Part shown: in pieces, positions 1 to 7,316 of the stretch
Position numbering within the stretch: position 1 is the first letter of the stretch
Layout: each line of letters begins with the position of its first letter
Assembly: GCA_015488935.1 (NCBI GenBank)
Contig: WFMU01000349.1
Span: forward strand, 1 to 9,762
Direction of reading: 5' to 3'
DNA length: 9,762 nucleotides
Source of the DNA: Flavobacteriaceae bacterium
Lineage (GTDB): Bacteria; Bacteroidota; Bacteroidia; Flavobacteriales; Flavobacteriaceae
Made by a program: the position numbers and the translations under genes
Notes under the pieces: generated by a model
What the model saw: the letters and a program-made list of their open reading frames with translations, nothing else
Told to the model about the DNA's origin: nothing
Databases searched by the model: none

Positions 1-5
1 TATTT

Positions 6-2213
6 ATGGCATATAATGAAGAGGAAAAAAAAGAAATAATTAAGCGATATAAAGATATGCTTAGCGATACTTATGAGACTTTAACCAAAAAAGATAAAGA
101 GCTCATACGTAAAGCATTTGATTTGGCAGCAGATGCACATTCTGAGCAAAGACGTAAAACTGGAGAACCCTATATTTATCATCCAATTGCTGTTGCAAAG
201 ATTGTTTCTAACGAAATTGGACTTGGTGCTATTTCTATTGCAGCGGCACTACTCCACGATGTGGTAGAAGATACCACATACACCACAGAAGATATCGATA
301 AATTATTTGGAGAAACTATTGCTAGAATTGTAAAAGGATTGACCAAAATATCGCATTTAAAAAAAGATCAAGATGTATCGCTACAAGCAGAAAATTACCG
401 AAAAATGTTGCTTACGTTACATGATGATGTACGTGTAATTCTTATTAAAATTGCAGACAGGTTACACAATATGCAAACAATGGATGCAATGCCGCCACAC
501 AAACAAGTCAAAATTTCTTCAGAAACTTTATTTATTTATGCCCCTTTAGCACATCGACTTGGTTTATATAATATTAAAACACAATTAGAAGATTTAGGTT
601 TAAAATATACAGAACCAGAAATTTATACAGAAATTTACAACAAAATAACACAGAGTAAAGAAGAACAAGACATTTATATTAAAACTTTTTCTAAAGTGAT
701 AAAAGACACATTAGATAAAGAAAAAATGAAATATGAAATAAAAGGAAGACCAAAATCCATTTATTCTATTCGAAAAAAAATGTTAAATCAAGGTGTAACT
801 TTTGATGAGGTTTACGACAAATTTGCTATTCGAATTATTTATAAAAGTACACGCCAAAAAGAAAAGTTTAAAGCTTGGAAAATATATTCTATTGTTACCG
901 ACCATTTTACACCAAATCCAAAACGTTTACGAGATTGGATTACGCAACCAAAATCTACAGGTTATGAAGCTTTACATATAACCGTAATGGGCTTAAAAGG
1001 TCGTTGGGTAGAAGTTCAAATTCGCTCTGAGCGAATGAATGAAATTGCAGAACGTGGCTATGCTGCACACTTTAAATACAAACAAGGAAACACCAAAGAG
1101 AGTGGTTTAGAAACTTGGTTAAATTTATTAAAAGAAACCCTAGAAAATACCGAAAGTAATGCTGTTGATTTTGTAGAACAATTTAAACTTAATCTATACG
1201 CCAAAGAAATATACATTTTTACACCTAATGGCGATATAAAAAGTTTACCTAAAGGAGCTTCTCCTGTAGATTTTGCATTTGCCATACATACCGAAGTTGG
1301 TATGCGTTGCCGAGGAGCAAAAGTTAATGGAAAAATTGTACCCTTAAGTTATGAATTACAAAGTGGTGACCAAGTAGAGATTATTACTTCTAAAAATCAA
1401 AAACCAAAATTGAGTTGGCTAGATTTTGTTATTACTGCTAGTGCCAAATCAAAAATTAAAAATTCATTAAAAGAAGAAGAAAAAGAAACTGCAAATGAAG
1501 GAAAAGAAATTTTATCTCGAAAATTACGTCATATTAAAATTCCATTTAACGAAAAAACAATAAATGAATTAGTAAATTATTTTAAACTTAAAACAAGTTT
1601 GGATTTATTTTTGCGTTTTGGAAATGGAACTATTGATAATAAACAACTAAAAGAATTTGCAAGTAATCGAAGTAATAGTTTTTATAATTTCTTTAAATCT
1701 ACCATAAGAAAGAAAAATACCAATACTGCTACAACTACTAAAGATGAAGTTTCGTATAAATACGACATGCTGGTTTTTGGTAAAGATGAAGAAAAACTCG
1801 ATTATAAAAAGGCAAAATGTTGTACACCAATTCCTGGCGATAAAGTTTTTGGTTTTATTACCATATCCGAAGGTATAAAAATCCACAAAATAGATTGTCC
1901 TAATGCCGTTGCTTTACAAGCAAATTATGCCTATCGCATTATACCTGCAAAATGGATTGATTCATCACAACAAGAACATAAAATTTCACTTTTAATTAAA
2001 GGTATAGATAACAAAGGTTTGGTTAATAAAGTTACTCGAGTACTCTCAAACCAGCTAAATATTAACCTTTACGGAATTAATATTAACGGCGATAATGGCT
2101 ATTTTGAAGGAAAACTGAAAATCGGTATTAAAAACAAAGAACAATTTAAAAAAATAGTTATAGCTCTTAAAAAAATTGAAGGAATTGTAAAAGTTACTAG
2201 AGTACAAAAATAA
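6..2213 (+). CDS. rel: Bifunctional (p)ppGpp synthetase/hydrolase (RelA/SpoT, long RSH type)
   Basis: Makes and degrades the alarmone (p)ppGpp; long RSH proteins act at the ribosome and in the cytosol. All expected domains are present in 735 residues. The HD hydrolase domain has R50-K51, H59, H84-D85, E88-D89, D151 and N155, so the manganese-dependent hydrolase looks intact. The synthetase domain has GRPK (247-250), RLRD (307-310), the guanine-stacking Y320 in KSTGYEALH, and E336 in EVQIR. TGS lies at about 400-460. A zinc-finger/RIS domain follows with C605-C606, H627 and C631, then a C-terminal ACT domain at about 657-733. The basic RLRD in place of the acidic ExDD of monofunctional RelA fits a bifunctional enzyme. 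The ATG lies only five bases into the window, so no upstream control region is visible. Length and domain order are normal. Function is near certain; naming it rel rather than spoT is convention. Confidence 0.96.
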   Translation: MAYNEEEKKEIIKRYKDMLSDTYETLTKKDKELIRKAFDLAADAHSEQRRKTGEPYIYHPIAVAKIVSNEIGLGAISIAAALLHDVVEDTTYTTEDIDKLFGETIARIVKGLTKISHLKKDQDVSLQAENYRKMLLTLHDDVRVILIKIADRLHNMQTMDAMPPHKQVKISSETLFIYAPLAHRLGLYNIKTQLEDLGLKYTEPEIYTEIYNKITQSKEEQDIYIKTFSKVIKDTLDKEKMKYEIKGRPKSIYSIRKKMLNQGVTFDEVYDKFAIRIIYKSTRQKEKFKAWKIYSIVTDHFTPNPKRLRDWITQPKSTGYEALHITVMGLKGRWVEVQIRSERMNEIAERGYAAHFKYKQGNTKESGLETWLNLLKETLENTESNAVDFVEQFKLNLYAKEIYIFTPNGDIKSLPKGASPVDFAFAIHTEVGMRCRGAKVNGKIVPLSYELQSGDQVEIITSKNQKPKLSWLDFVITASAKSKIKNSLKEEEKETANEGKEILSRKLRHIKIPFNEKTINELVNYFKLKTSLDLFLRFGNGTIDNKQLKEFASNRSNSFYNFFKSTIRKKNTNTATTTKDEVSYKYDMLVFGKDEEKLDYKKAKCCTPIPGDKVFGFITISEGIKIHKIDCPNAVALQANYAYRIIPAKWIDSSQQEHKISLLIKGIDNKGLVNKVTRVLSNQLNINLYGININGDNGYFEGKLKIGIKNKEQFKKIVIALKKIEGIVKVTRVQK

Positions 2214-2228
2214 TATCTTCTAAATTTC

Positions 2229-2236
2229 TACATTTG
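2229..2236 (+). promoter_or_regulatory. Possible Bacteroidota -7 box (TACATTTG) after rel
   Basis: TACATTTG matches the Bacteroidota sigma -7 consensus TAnnTTTG. It lies 94 bases before the fur start. I see no TTG element at the expected -33 distance, which would fall in the last codons of rel, so this is a consensus match only. In such AT-rich DNA a chance match is quite possible. Confidence 0.15.
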
Positions 2237-2293
2237 TTCAAAACTTGTTTATTATATTTTGCTAAGTATAACAATCTAACATCTATTTACTCG

Positions 2294-2301
2294 TAAATTT
2301 G
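2294..2301 (+). promoter_or_regulatory. Probable -7 box (TAAATTTG) of the fur-purA-yggS promoter
   Basis: TAAATTTG is an exact match to the Bacteroidota -7 consensus TAnnTTTG and ends 28 bases before the fur ATG, giving a short leader of about 20 bases. No clear TTG is seen at the -33 position. The same octamer appears upstream of the GNAT gene at 5813-5820 at a similar distance from a start codon, which raises its credibility. Confidence 0.4.
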
Positions 2302-2320
2302 TTTTTTAATATCAAAATTA
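2294..2320. repeat. Imperfect inverted repeat in the fur promoter
   Basis: TAAATTTG (2294-2301) and CAAAATTA (2313-2320) are inverted copies with one mismatch in eight, separated by 11 bases. The left arm is the proposed -7 box. This could be an operator, for example for Fur autoregulation, but it does not resemble the classical 19-base Fur box and AT-rich spacers produce such repeats by chance. Confidence 0.2.
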
Positions 2321-2329
2321 TTCTTTTAA

Positions 2330-2773
2330 ATGAATACGAATAATAATCAAGAAATTGTAAAAAACGTTTTTACAAAATTTTTAGAGACTAACGGACATCG
2401 AAAAACTCCCGAACGATATGCCATTTTACAAGAAATTTATGACCACGATGAACATTTTGATATTGAATCGCTATACGACTATATGCAAAATAAAAAATAT
2501 CGTGTAAGTAGAGCAACATTATACAATACTATTGAATTACTTTTAGAAAGTGGACTGGTTAGAAGACATCAATTTGGACAAAATCAATCGCACTACGAAA
2601 AATCATACTTCGACAAACAACACGACCATGTTATTTTAACAGATACAGGAGAAGTAATTGAATTTTGCGATCCAAGAATTCAAGCTATAAAAAAAACAAT
2701 TGAGGAAGTTTTTGATATTAATATAAGCAATCATTCACTTTATTTTTATGGAACAAAAAATAAAACCAAATAA
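2330..2773 (+). CDS. fur: Fur-family metal-responsive transcriptional repressor
   Basis: Cytosolic dimeric DNA-binding regulator, expected to repress iron (or other metal) uptake genes when metal-loaded. The 147 residues show an N-terminal winged helix with [10 protein letters not shown] (24-33) and the recognition-helix segment [18 protein letters not shown] (58-75), then the dimerisation domain. Likely metal ligands, placed by comparison with E. coli Fur, are H42, H98-D99-H100, E111 and H135 (in NHSLYFYG). The structural-zinc CxxC that follows HDH in E. coli Fur is absent: L103 and T106 occupy those places, and the only cysteine in the protein is C113. I recall flavobacterial Fur proteins beside purA with the same [21 protein letters not shown] segment, so this is probably a lineage trait. 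It is 116 bases after rel and 21 bases before purA, and is probably cotranscribed with the latter. Whether it senses iron, zinc or another metal cannot be told from the sequence. Confidence 0.92.
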   Translation: MNTNNNQEIVKNVFTKFLETNGHRKTPERYAILQEIYDHDEHFDIESLYDYMQNKKYRVSRATLYNTIELLLESGLVRRHQFGQNQSHYEKSYFDKQHDHVILTDTGEVIEFCDPRIQAIKKTIEEVFDINISNHSLYFYGTKNKTK

Positions 2774-2794
2774 CACAACCAAAATATTACAAAA

Positions 2795-4063
2795 ATGGTA
2801 GATTTATTACTAGGCTTACAATGGGGAGACGAAGGCAAAGGAAAAATTGTTGATGTACTTACCAAAAATTACGATATTATTGCACGTTTTCAAGGAGGTC
2901 CAAATGCTGGTCATACCCTTATTTTTGATGGAAATAAACATGTTTTGCATACCATACCTTCTGGAATTTTTCATGATAATGTAGTAAATATTGTTGGAAA
3001 TGGTGTGGTTATTGACCCTGTAATCTTTAAAAAAGAATTAGATAATTTATCCAAATACCATATCGATTTTAAATCTAATTTACTAATCTCTAGAAAAGCA
3101 CATGTTATTTTGCCTACACATCGCTTGTTAGATGCAGCATCTGAAACTGCCAAAGGAAAAGCAAAAATAGGCTCTACACTTAAAGGAATTGGACCTACAT
3201 ATATGGATAAAACTGGTAGAAACGGTTTTAGAATTGGCGATTTTGAATTGGATAACTGGAAAGAAAAATTTCATGCTTTAACCAGAAAACACCTCTCAAT
3301 GTTAGATTATTTTGATGTAGATATTCAATTTAATTTAAAAGAATTAGAAGAAGAATTTTTTATTGGTGTAAAAAGACTGAAAGAGCTTTCTTTTATTGAT
3401 AGTGAAGAATATTTACAACAAGCCATGCAACATGGAAAAACCATTTTAGCAGAAGGAGCACAAGGCTCTTTATTAGATATTGATTTTGGAACCTATCCTT
3501 TTGTAACTTCATCGAATACTACGGCTGCTGGTGCTTGTACTGGTTTAGGTGTTGCTCCAAATAAAATTGGCAATGTCTTTGGAGTTTTTAAAGCCTATGT
3601 TACGCGTGTTGGCTCTGGCCCTTTTCCTACCGAATTATTTGATGAAAATGGAAAAACAATGGCTAAAGTTGGTCACGAATTTGGAGCAACAACAGGAAGA
3701 CCAAGAAGATGCGGTTGGTTAGATTTAGTTGCCTTAAAATATGCTGTAGAAATTAATGGTGTTACACAACTAATGATGATGAAAAGTGATGTCTTATCTG
3801 GATTTGACTCCCTACAAATAGCAACTACCTACAATTATAAAGGCAAAAAAATAGCACATTTACCATATAATATAGAATCTAAAAATGTTTCGGTAAATTA
3901 CGAAAACGTTTCTGGCTGGAAAGCAGATATTACAAAAGCAACAAATGTAAAAGATTTACCACAAAATTTGTTAGATTATGTTAAAATCATTGAAGATTTT
4001 GTTGGCGTTCCTGTAAAAATTGTATCTGTTGGTCCAGATAGAAAACAAACCATTTTTATTTAA
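2795..4063 (+). CDS. purA: Adenylosuccinate synthetase
   Basis: Cytosolic enzyme joining IMP and aspartate at the expense of GTP to give adenylosuccinate, the first step from IMP to AMP. The 422-residue length is normal. Near the N terminus the P-loop-like GLQWGDEGKGK (7-17) carries catalytic D12, and NAGHT carries catalytic H40. Further on are KGIGPTYMDK (130-139), AEGAQGSLLDIDFGTYPFVT (219-238), the substrate loop GATTGRPRRCGWLD (297-310) and the guanine-recognition KSD (330-332). The start at MVDLLLGLQWGDEG is the only sensible one, with no Shine-Dalgarno sequence before it. It follows fur by 21 bases and its TAA abuts the ATG of yggS. (p)ppGpp is a known inhibitor of PurA in other bacteria, which makes its place next to rel suggestive. 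Confidence 0.98.
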   Translation: MVDLLLGLQWGDEGKGKIVDVLTKNYDIIARFQGGPNAGHTLIFDGNKHVLHTIPSGIFHDNVVNIVGNGVVIDPVIFKKELDNLSKYHIDFKSNLLISRKAHVILPTHRLLDAASETAKGKAKIGSTLKGIGPTYMDKTGRNGFRIGDFELDNWKEKFHALTRKHLSMLDYFDVDIQFNLKELEEEFFIGVKRLKELSFIDSEEYLQQAMQHGKTILAEGAQGSLLDIDFGTYPFVTSSNTTAAGACTGLGVAPNKIGNVFGVFKAYVTRVGSGPFPTELFDENGKTMAKVGHEFGATTGRPRRCGWLDLVALKYAVEINGVTQLMMMKSDVLSGFDSLQIATTYNYKGKKIAHLPYNIESKNVSVNYENVSGWKADITKATNVKDLPQNLLDYVKIIEDFVGVPVKIVSVGPDRKQTIFI

Positions 4064-4729
4064 ATGTCTGTAGCTAATAACATACAGCAACTTAAAAAAA
4101 CATTGCCTAAAGAGGTAGTTTTAGTTGCCGTTTCAAAAACAAAACCAATTGCATCTATTTTAGAAGCTTATCGTATTGGACAACGTATTTTTGGAGAGAA
4201 TAAAATCCAAGAAATGACTGCAAAATTTGAAGAGCTTCCTAAAGATATTGAATGGCACATGATTGGGCATTTACAACGTAATAAGATTAAATATATGGCA
4301 CATTATGTGCATCTTATTCATGGTATCGATAGTTTTAAAACTTTAAAAGAAATTAACAAACAAGCAAAAAAACACCATCGCGTAATTCGTTGCTTACTAC
4401 AAGCTAAAATTGCAAAAGAAGATACTAAATTTGGACTTTCATTTTCGGAGATTGATGCCATTTTAAATGCAAAAGAACTACAAGAACTAGAACATATCAA
4501 AATTTCTGGTTTTATGGGAATGGCTAGTTTTACTAATAACCAAGAACAAATAAAAAAAGAGTTTTTGGCTTTAAAAAAATTCTTTGATTCGCAAAAAAAT
4601 AAAACTGCTACTAATATAGATATTCAAACACTTTCTATGGGAATGAGTGGCGATTATCAACTAGCAATTGCCTGTGGTAGCAACATGGTACGTGTTGGTA
4701 GTGCAATCTTTGGAAGTAGAAATTATTAA
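4064..4729 (+). CDS. yggS: YggS/PLPBP-family pyridoxal-phosphate homeostasis protein
   Basis: Single-domain alanine-racemase-like TIM-barrel protein that carries PLP and takes part in vitamin B6 and amino-acid homeostasis; the family has no firmly established catalytic activity. In 221 residues one sees the PLP lysine K25 in VAVSKTKP, FGENKIQE (43-50), WHMIGHLQRNK (64-74), GFMGMA, and the phosphate-binding region LSMGMSGDYQLAIACGS followed by VRVGSAIFG near the C terminus. Length and motifs are typical. The ATG directly abuts the purA stop codon (TAA then ATG), so translation is probably coupled, and the gene is likely the last of the fur-purA-yggS transcript. It converges on fbp with a 29-base spacer that holds an A-tract (4747-4754) but no convincing terminator hairpin. 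Confidence 0.95.
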   Translation: MSVANNIQQLKKTLPKEVVLVAVSKTKPIASILEAYRIGQRIFGENKIQEMTAKFEELPKDIEWHMIGHLQRNKIKYMAHYVHLIHGIDSFKTLKEINKQAKKHHRVIRCLLQAKIAKEDTKFGLSFSEIDAILNAKELQELEHIKISGFMGMASFTNNQEQIKKEFLALKKFFDSQKNKTATNIDIQTLSMGMSGDYQLAIACGSNMVRVGSAIFGSRNY

Positions 4730-4758
4730 CCTGAGTATTCTATAATAAAAAAAAGTAT

Positions 4759-5781
4759 TTAATAATCTGCACCATCAGGATATGCACCCATCAACTCACC
4801 AACCTTAGAAACCATACTACGACTACCACAGAAAAAAGGCACACGTTGGTGCAATTCTGTAGGTTGTATATCTAAAATACGCTGGTAACCATCTGTAGCC
4901 ATACCATTTGCTTGTTCTGCCAAAAAAGCCATTGGATTACATTCGTACAACAAGCGCAATTTTCCTTTCGGACTTTTAGAACTTGTTGGATAAATATAAA
5001 TACCACCCTTAATCATATTTCTATGAAAATCAGAAACCAAAGAGCCAATATAACGCGAAGTATATTTTTGACCTTCCTCTACTTTTTTCTGAATATATTT
5101 TAAATAATCTTTAACACCTTGTGGAAAATGAACATAATTTGCTTCGTTAATCGAATAAATATTTCCTTTTCTCGGAAACTCCATATTTGGATGTGATAAG
5201 TAAAAAGTACCAATCGCAGGATTTAAAGTAAAGCCATGCACACCTCTTCCTGTACTGTAAACAAGCATGGTAGAAGTACCATAAACAATGTATCCAGCAG
5301 CAACTTGCTTCTTCCCTTTTTGTAAAAAATCAGCTTTAGTAACTGGCTGACCTTTAGGCGTAATACGCTCATAAACCGAAAAAATAGTACCTACCGAAAC
5401 ATTTACATCGATGTTCGAAGAACCATCCAAAGGATCCATTAGTAAAATATACTTATTATCATTATTACCATTACTACCTTTAATAACTACAAAATCATCT
5501 TCCTCTTCACTAGCAATACCACAAACAATTTCTCTTTTAGTTAAAGTTTGCATAAAAATATCGTTTGCATAAACATCTAATTTCTGTTGGTCTTCGCCTT
5601 GGATGTTTGTTTCGCCTGCAGCACCTAAAATATCCACAAGTCCAGCTTTATTAACTTCGTGATTTACTACTTTGGCTGCCAATCGAATAGCATTTAACAA
5701 CCTAGATAATTCGCCAGATGATCCACTAAAATGACTTTGATTATTAATGATAAATTCACCGAGCGTGCTATGTTTTTTCAT
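4759..5781 (-). CDS. fbp: Fructose-1,6-bisphosphatase, class I
   Basis: Gluconeogenic enzyme hydrolysing fructose 1,6-bisphosphate to fructose 6-phosphate with magnesium, in the cytosol. With the start chosen here it has 340 residues, normal for class I. The magnesium-site motifs are SEEED (91-95) and MDPLDGSSN (115-123). Substrate-binding segments are [22 protein letters not shown] (244-265) and [21 protein letters not shown] (273-293). The N-terminal [17 protein letters not shown] (21-37) corresponds to the AMP-inhibition site region of animal and E. coli enzymes, so allosteric control is possible. An in-frame ATG eight codons upstream (5803-5805) exists. I prefer 5779-5781 because [11 protein letters not shown] matches the usual N terminus as I recall it, and the longer start would run into the inverted repeat of the divergent promoter. 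The gene stands alone on its strand, between two + strand blocks. Confidence 0.95.
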   Translation of the reverse strand: MKKHSTLGEFIINNQSHFSGSSGELSRLLNAIRLAAKVVNHEVNKAGLVDILGAAGETNIQGEDQQKLDVYANDIFMQTLTKREIVCGIASEEEDDFVVIKGSNGNNDNKYILLMDPLDGSSNIDVNVSVGTIFSVYERITPKGQPVTKADFLQKGKKQVAAGYIVYGTSTMLVYSTGRGVHGFTLNPAIGTFYLSHPNMEFPRKGNIYSINEANYVHFPQGVKDYLKYIQKKVEEGQKYTSRYIGSLVSDFHRNMIKGGIYIYPTSSKSPKGKLRLLYECNPMAFLAEQANGMATDGYQRILDIQPTELHQRVPFFCGSRSMVSKVGELMGAYPDGADY

Positions 5782-5800
5782 AAAAAATACTGTTTCTAAG

Positions 5801-5822
5801 TACAAATATCGTTAAATTTGTA
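5801..5822. repeat. 7-bp inverted repeat in the divergent fbp/GNAT promoter region
   Basis: TACAAAT (5801-5807) and ATTTGTA (5816-5822) are perfect inverted copies separated by eight bases. The element sits centrally in the 61-base spacer between the fbp start and the GNAT start, and its right half overlaps the proposed -7 box on the + strand. A dimeric regulator binding here could affect both directions. No regulator can be named. Confidence 0.4.
5813..5820 (+). promoter_or_regulatory. Probable -7 box (TAAATTTG) for the GNAT-lysC-acyltransferase transcript
   Basis: TAAATTTG fits the Bacteroidota TAnnTTTG -7 consensus exactly, ending 22 bases before the ATG at 5843. Upstream, TGTTT at 5791-5795 is a poor candidate for the -33 element, about 17 bases away. 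No comparably good box is seen on the opposite strand for fbp. Confidence 0.4.
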
Positions 5823-5842
5823 GAAATAAATTAAATAATAAC

Positions 5843-6814
5843 ATGGATTTTACAATAAGAAGGGGTGAAGCAAGAGACATGGCAGATATTTTGGAACTAA
5901 TTAATGAATTAGCTACCATAAAAAAAACACCAAATCCTGTAACAATAACAATGTATGATTTAATTAATTGTGGTTTTTCGAAAGCAGAATTATTTACAAG
6001 TTATGTTGCAGAAATTGGAGATAAAATAGTTGGTTTTATGCTTTTTACAAAATCCTACTCTATAAGTGGAAAAACGCTTCGATTAGAAGATGTCTTTGTA
6101 AGTAGCGCTTATAAAAAAAGAGGAATAGGAATATCCTTATTTTCTAAATTTTTAGAATATGCCGAAAAAGCAAATGCACATCTCTTAGAATGGGTTTTAC
6201 AAGAGAGATTTAAAAACTTACTAGACCTATATACTACTGCTGGTGCAAAAGTACTAGACCACTTAAACGTATATAAATTAACTAAAGACGATATAAAAAA
6301 ATTATTGGTAAAAAAAGACACGTTAGTAATTGATGAAAAAGTAGGAAAACTAGTAGTTAGAAATGGAGAAATGAAAGATATGGCAAATGTTTTAGAACTA
6401 ATTGAAGACGTTTGTGAAGAAAAAAATGTAAGCTGTAAAATAAATATTTACGATTTAATGAAAGATGGATTTACAAAAAACCCATTCTTTAAAACCATTG
6501 TTGCTGAAAAGAATAGAGAAGTAATAGCAGCAATATTATTTTACGATTCTTTTTCTACTTTAAAAGGAAAATCGGCAGTTATTGAAGAAATATTTGTAAA
6601 ATCTGGGTATAGAGGTACTGGAGTTGGAAAATTACTAAGTAACCATTTTTTTGAATATGCGAATACAAATAAAGTAAATCGAATAATGCAAATAGTATCT
6701 AATAAAGATGAATTAACCATAAATAGAAATATCTTTTTTGGTGCAAAAAAAATAGAAGATTTAAAAGTAATACGAATAACAAGAGAAGAATTACGTAAAT
6801 TTATAAATAGCTAA
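5843..6814 (+). CDS. Fused double-domain GNAT acetyltransferase, both domains partly degenerate
   Basis: Two consecutive GNAT domains (about residues 1-155 and 168-322) with a short linker, each related to the single-domain GNAT encoded next. The family transfers an acetyl group from acetyl-CoA to an amine; the substrate here is unknown. Domain 1 keeps LED (81-83) and the tyrosine Y130 matching the likely general acid. However, its cofactor loop is KKRGIG (91-96) rather than Q/R-x-x-G-x-G, and the WN of the neighbour is replaced by R122-F123. Domain 2 keeps the loop RGTGVG (257-262) and E248, but has N296 where the tyrosine should be and lacks WN. Residues 169-185 align with the start of the neighbouring protein, with G168 where its initiator Met would be, suggesting a fused duplicate. 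The reading frame is open, so it is not a simple pseudogene. It may have reduced, altered or purely regulatory function. Confidence 0.8.
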   Translation: MDFTIRRGEARDMADILELINELATIKKTPNPVTITMYDLINCGFSKAELFTSYVAEIGDKIVGFMLFTKSYSISGKTLRLEDVFVSSAYKKRGIGISLFSKFLEYAEKANAHLLEWVLQERFKNLLDLYTTAGAKVLDHLNVYKLTKDDIKKLLVKKDTLVIDEKVGKLVVRNGEMKDMANVLELIEDVCEEKNVSCKINIYDLMKDGFTKNPFFKTIVAEKNREVIAAILFYDSFSTLKGKSAVIEEIFVKSGYRGTGVGKLLSNHFFEYANTNKVNRIMQIVSNKDELTINRNIFFGAKKIEDLKVIRITREELRKFINS

Positions 6815-6819
6815 GTCAA

Positions 6820-7302
6820 ATGAATTTTACCATAAGAGAAGGAATGATTAAAGATATGGCAAACGTTCTTGAACTAATAAAAGAACTTGCCTCTTTTGAA
6901 AAAGAACCAGATGCTGTAGAAATTGATATATACGATTTAATAAAACATGGATTTTCTTCTAAACCCGCATTTAAAATTTTTGTAGCAGAACAAAAAACTG
7001 AGATTGTAGGTATCGTGTTGTTTTATCCACGTTTTTCTACATGGAAAGGCAAAACATTTCATCTCGAAGATTTAATTGTAAAACAAGAAAAAAGAGGACA
7101 AGGTATAGGGAAAGCTCTATATCATAAATTTTTAGAATACGCACACCAACAAAAAGTAAAACGAGTAGAATGGGTGGTGCTCAACTGGAATAAAAATGCA
7201 ATAACATTTTACGAAAAAACTGGAGCAACAATTTTAGAAGATTGGCGTACAGTACAAATGAATGAAAAAGCATTAAATGAATATATTACAAACAAAAAAT
7301 AG
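6820..7302 (+). CDS. GNAT-family N-acetyltransferase, similar to spermidine/spermine (diamine) acetyltransferase
   Basis: A complete single GNAT domain of 160 residues. The acetyl-CoA pyrophosphate loop is RGQGIG (92-97). E83-D84 in HLED corresponds to the glutamate region used in SSAT enzymes. NWNKNAITFYEKTGA (122-136) carries W123, N124 and the likely general acid Y131. The layout closely follows human SSAT as I recall it: [20 protein letters not shown] at its start, and LED, RGFGIG and NFYKRRGA further on. A polyamine, diamine or other small amine is therefore a reasonable but unproven substrate; many bacterial members act on unrelated amines. It starts five bases after the double-GNAT stop and ends 14 bases before lysC, so it is probably in the same operon. 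There is no signal peptide, so it should be cytosolic. Confidence 0.88.
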   Translation: MNFTIREGMIKDMANVLELIKELASFEKEPDAVEIDIYDLIKHGFSSKPAFKIFVAEQKTEIVGIVLFYPRFSTWKGKTFHLEDLIVKQEKRGQGIGKALYHKFLEYAHQQKVKRVEWVVLNWNKNAITFYEKTGATILEDWRTVQMNEKALNEYITNKK

Positions 7303-7316
7303 TATTTTTATAGCAA

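Larger units (their letters stand above)
5843..7302 (+). repeat. Three tandem GNAT-domain units
   Basis: Units run about 5843-6307, 6344-6808 and 6820-7302. Units 2 and 3 still share nucleotide identity near their starts: the 14-mer at 6374-6387 recurs at 6850-6863, and the following bases differ at few positions. This points to tandem duplication, with the first two units fused into one reading frame. Confidence 0.75.

Noticed and set aside
1058..1285. Open frame of 75 codons on the - strand inside rel
   Set aside because: It is antisense to conserved synthetase and TGS coding sequence, has no recognisable motif, and is expected by chance.
1647..1886. Open frame of 79 codons on the - strand inside rel
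   Set aside because: Shadow of the conserved zinc-finger region of rel; the protein is low-complexity and matches nothing I know.
2308..2325. Candidate classical Fur box upstream of fur
   Set aside because: The stretch is A/T-rich and only four outer bases on each side are symmetric; it does not fit the GATAATGAT repeat pattern.
4722..4766. Inverted repeat ATTATTAA (4722-4729) / TTAATAAT (4759-4766) plus an A8 tract between yggS and fbp, as a bidirectional terminator
   Set aside because: The arms are pure A/T, 29 bases apart, and coincide with the two TAA stop codons; no G/C stem precedes the T-tract on either strand. Too weak to call a terminator.
4912..5103. Open frame of 63 codons on the + strand inside fbp
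   Set aside because: Antisense to the conserved substrate-binding part of fbp, with no initiation context or motif.
5782..5842. A -7 box on the - strand for fbp
   Set aside because: The nearest candidate has TA directly before TTTG without the two-base spacer, so it does not match TAnnTTTG; the fbp promoter stays unassigned.
5843..6814. Frameshifted pseudogene interpretation of the double-GNAT gene
   Set aside because: The frame is open over 323 codons with both domains complete in length; only active-site residues differ.
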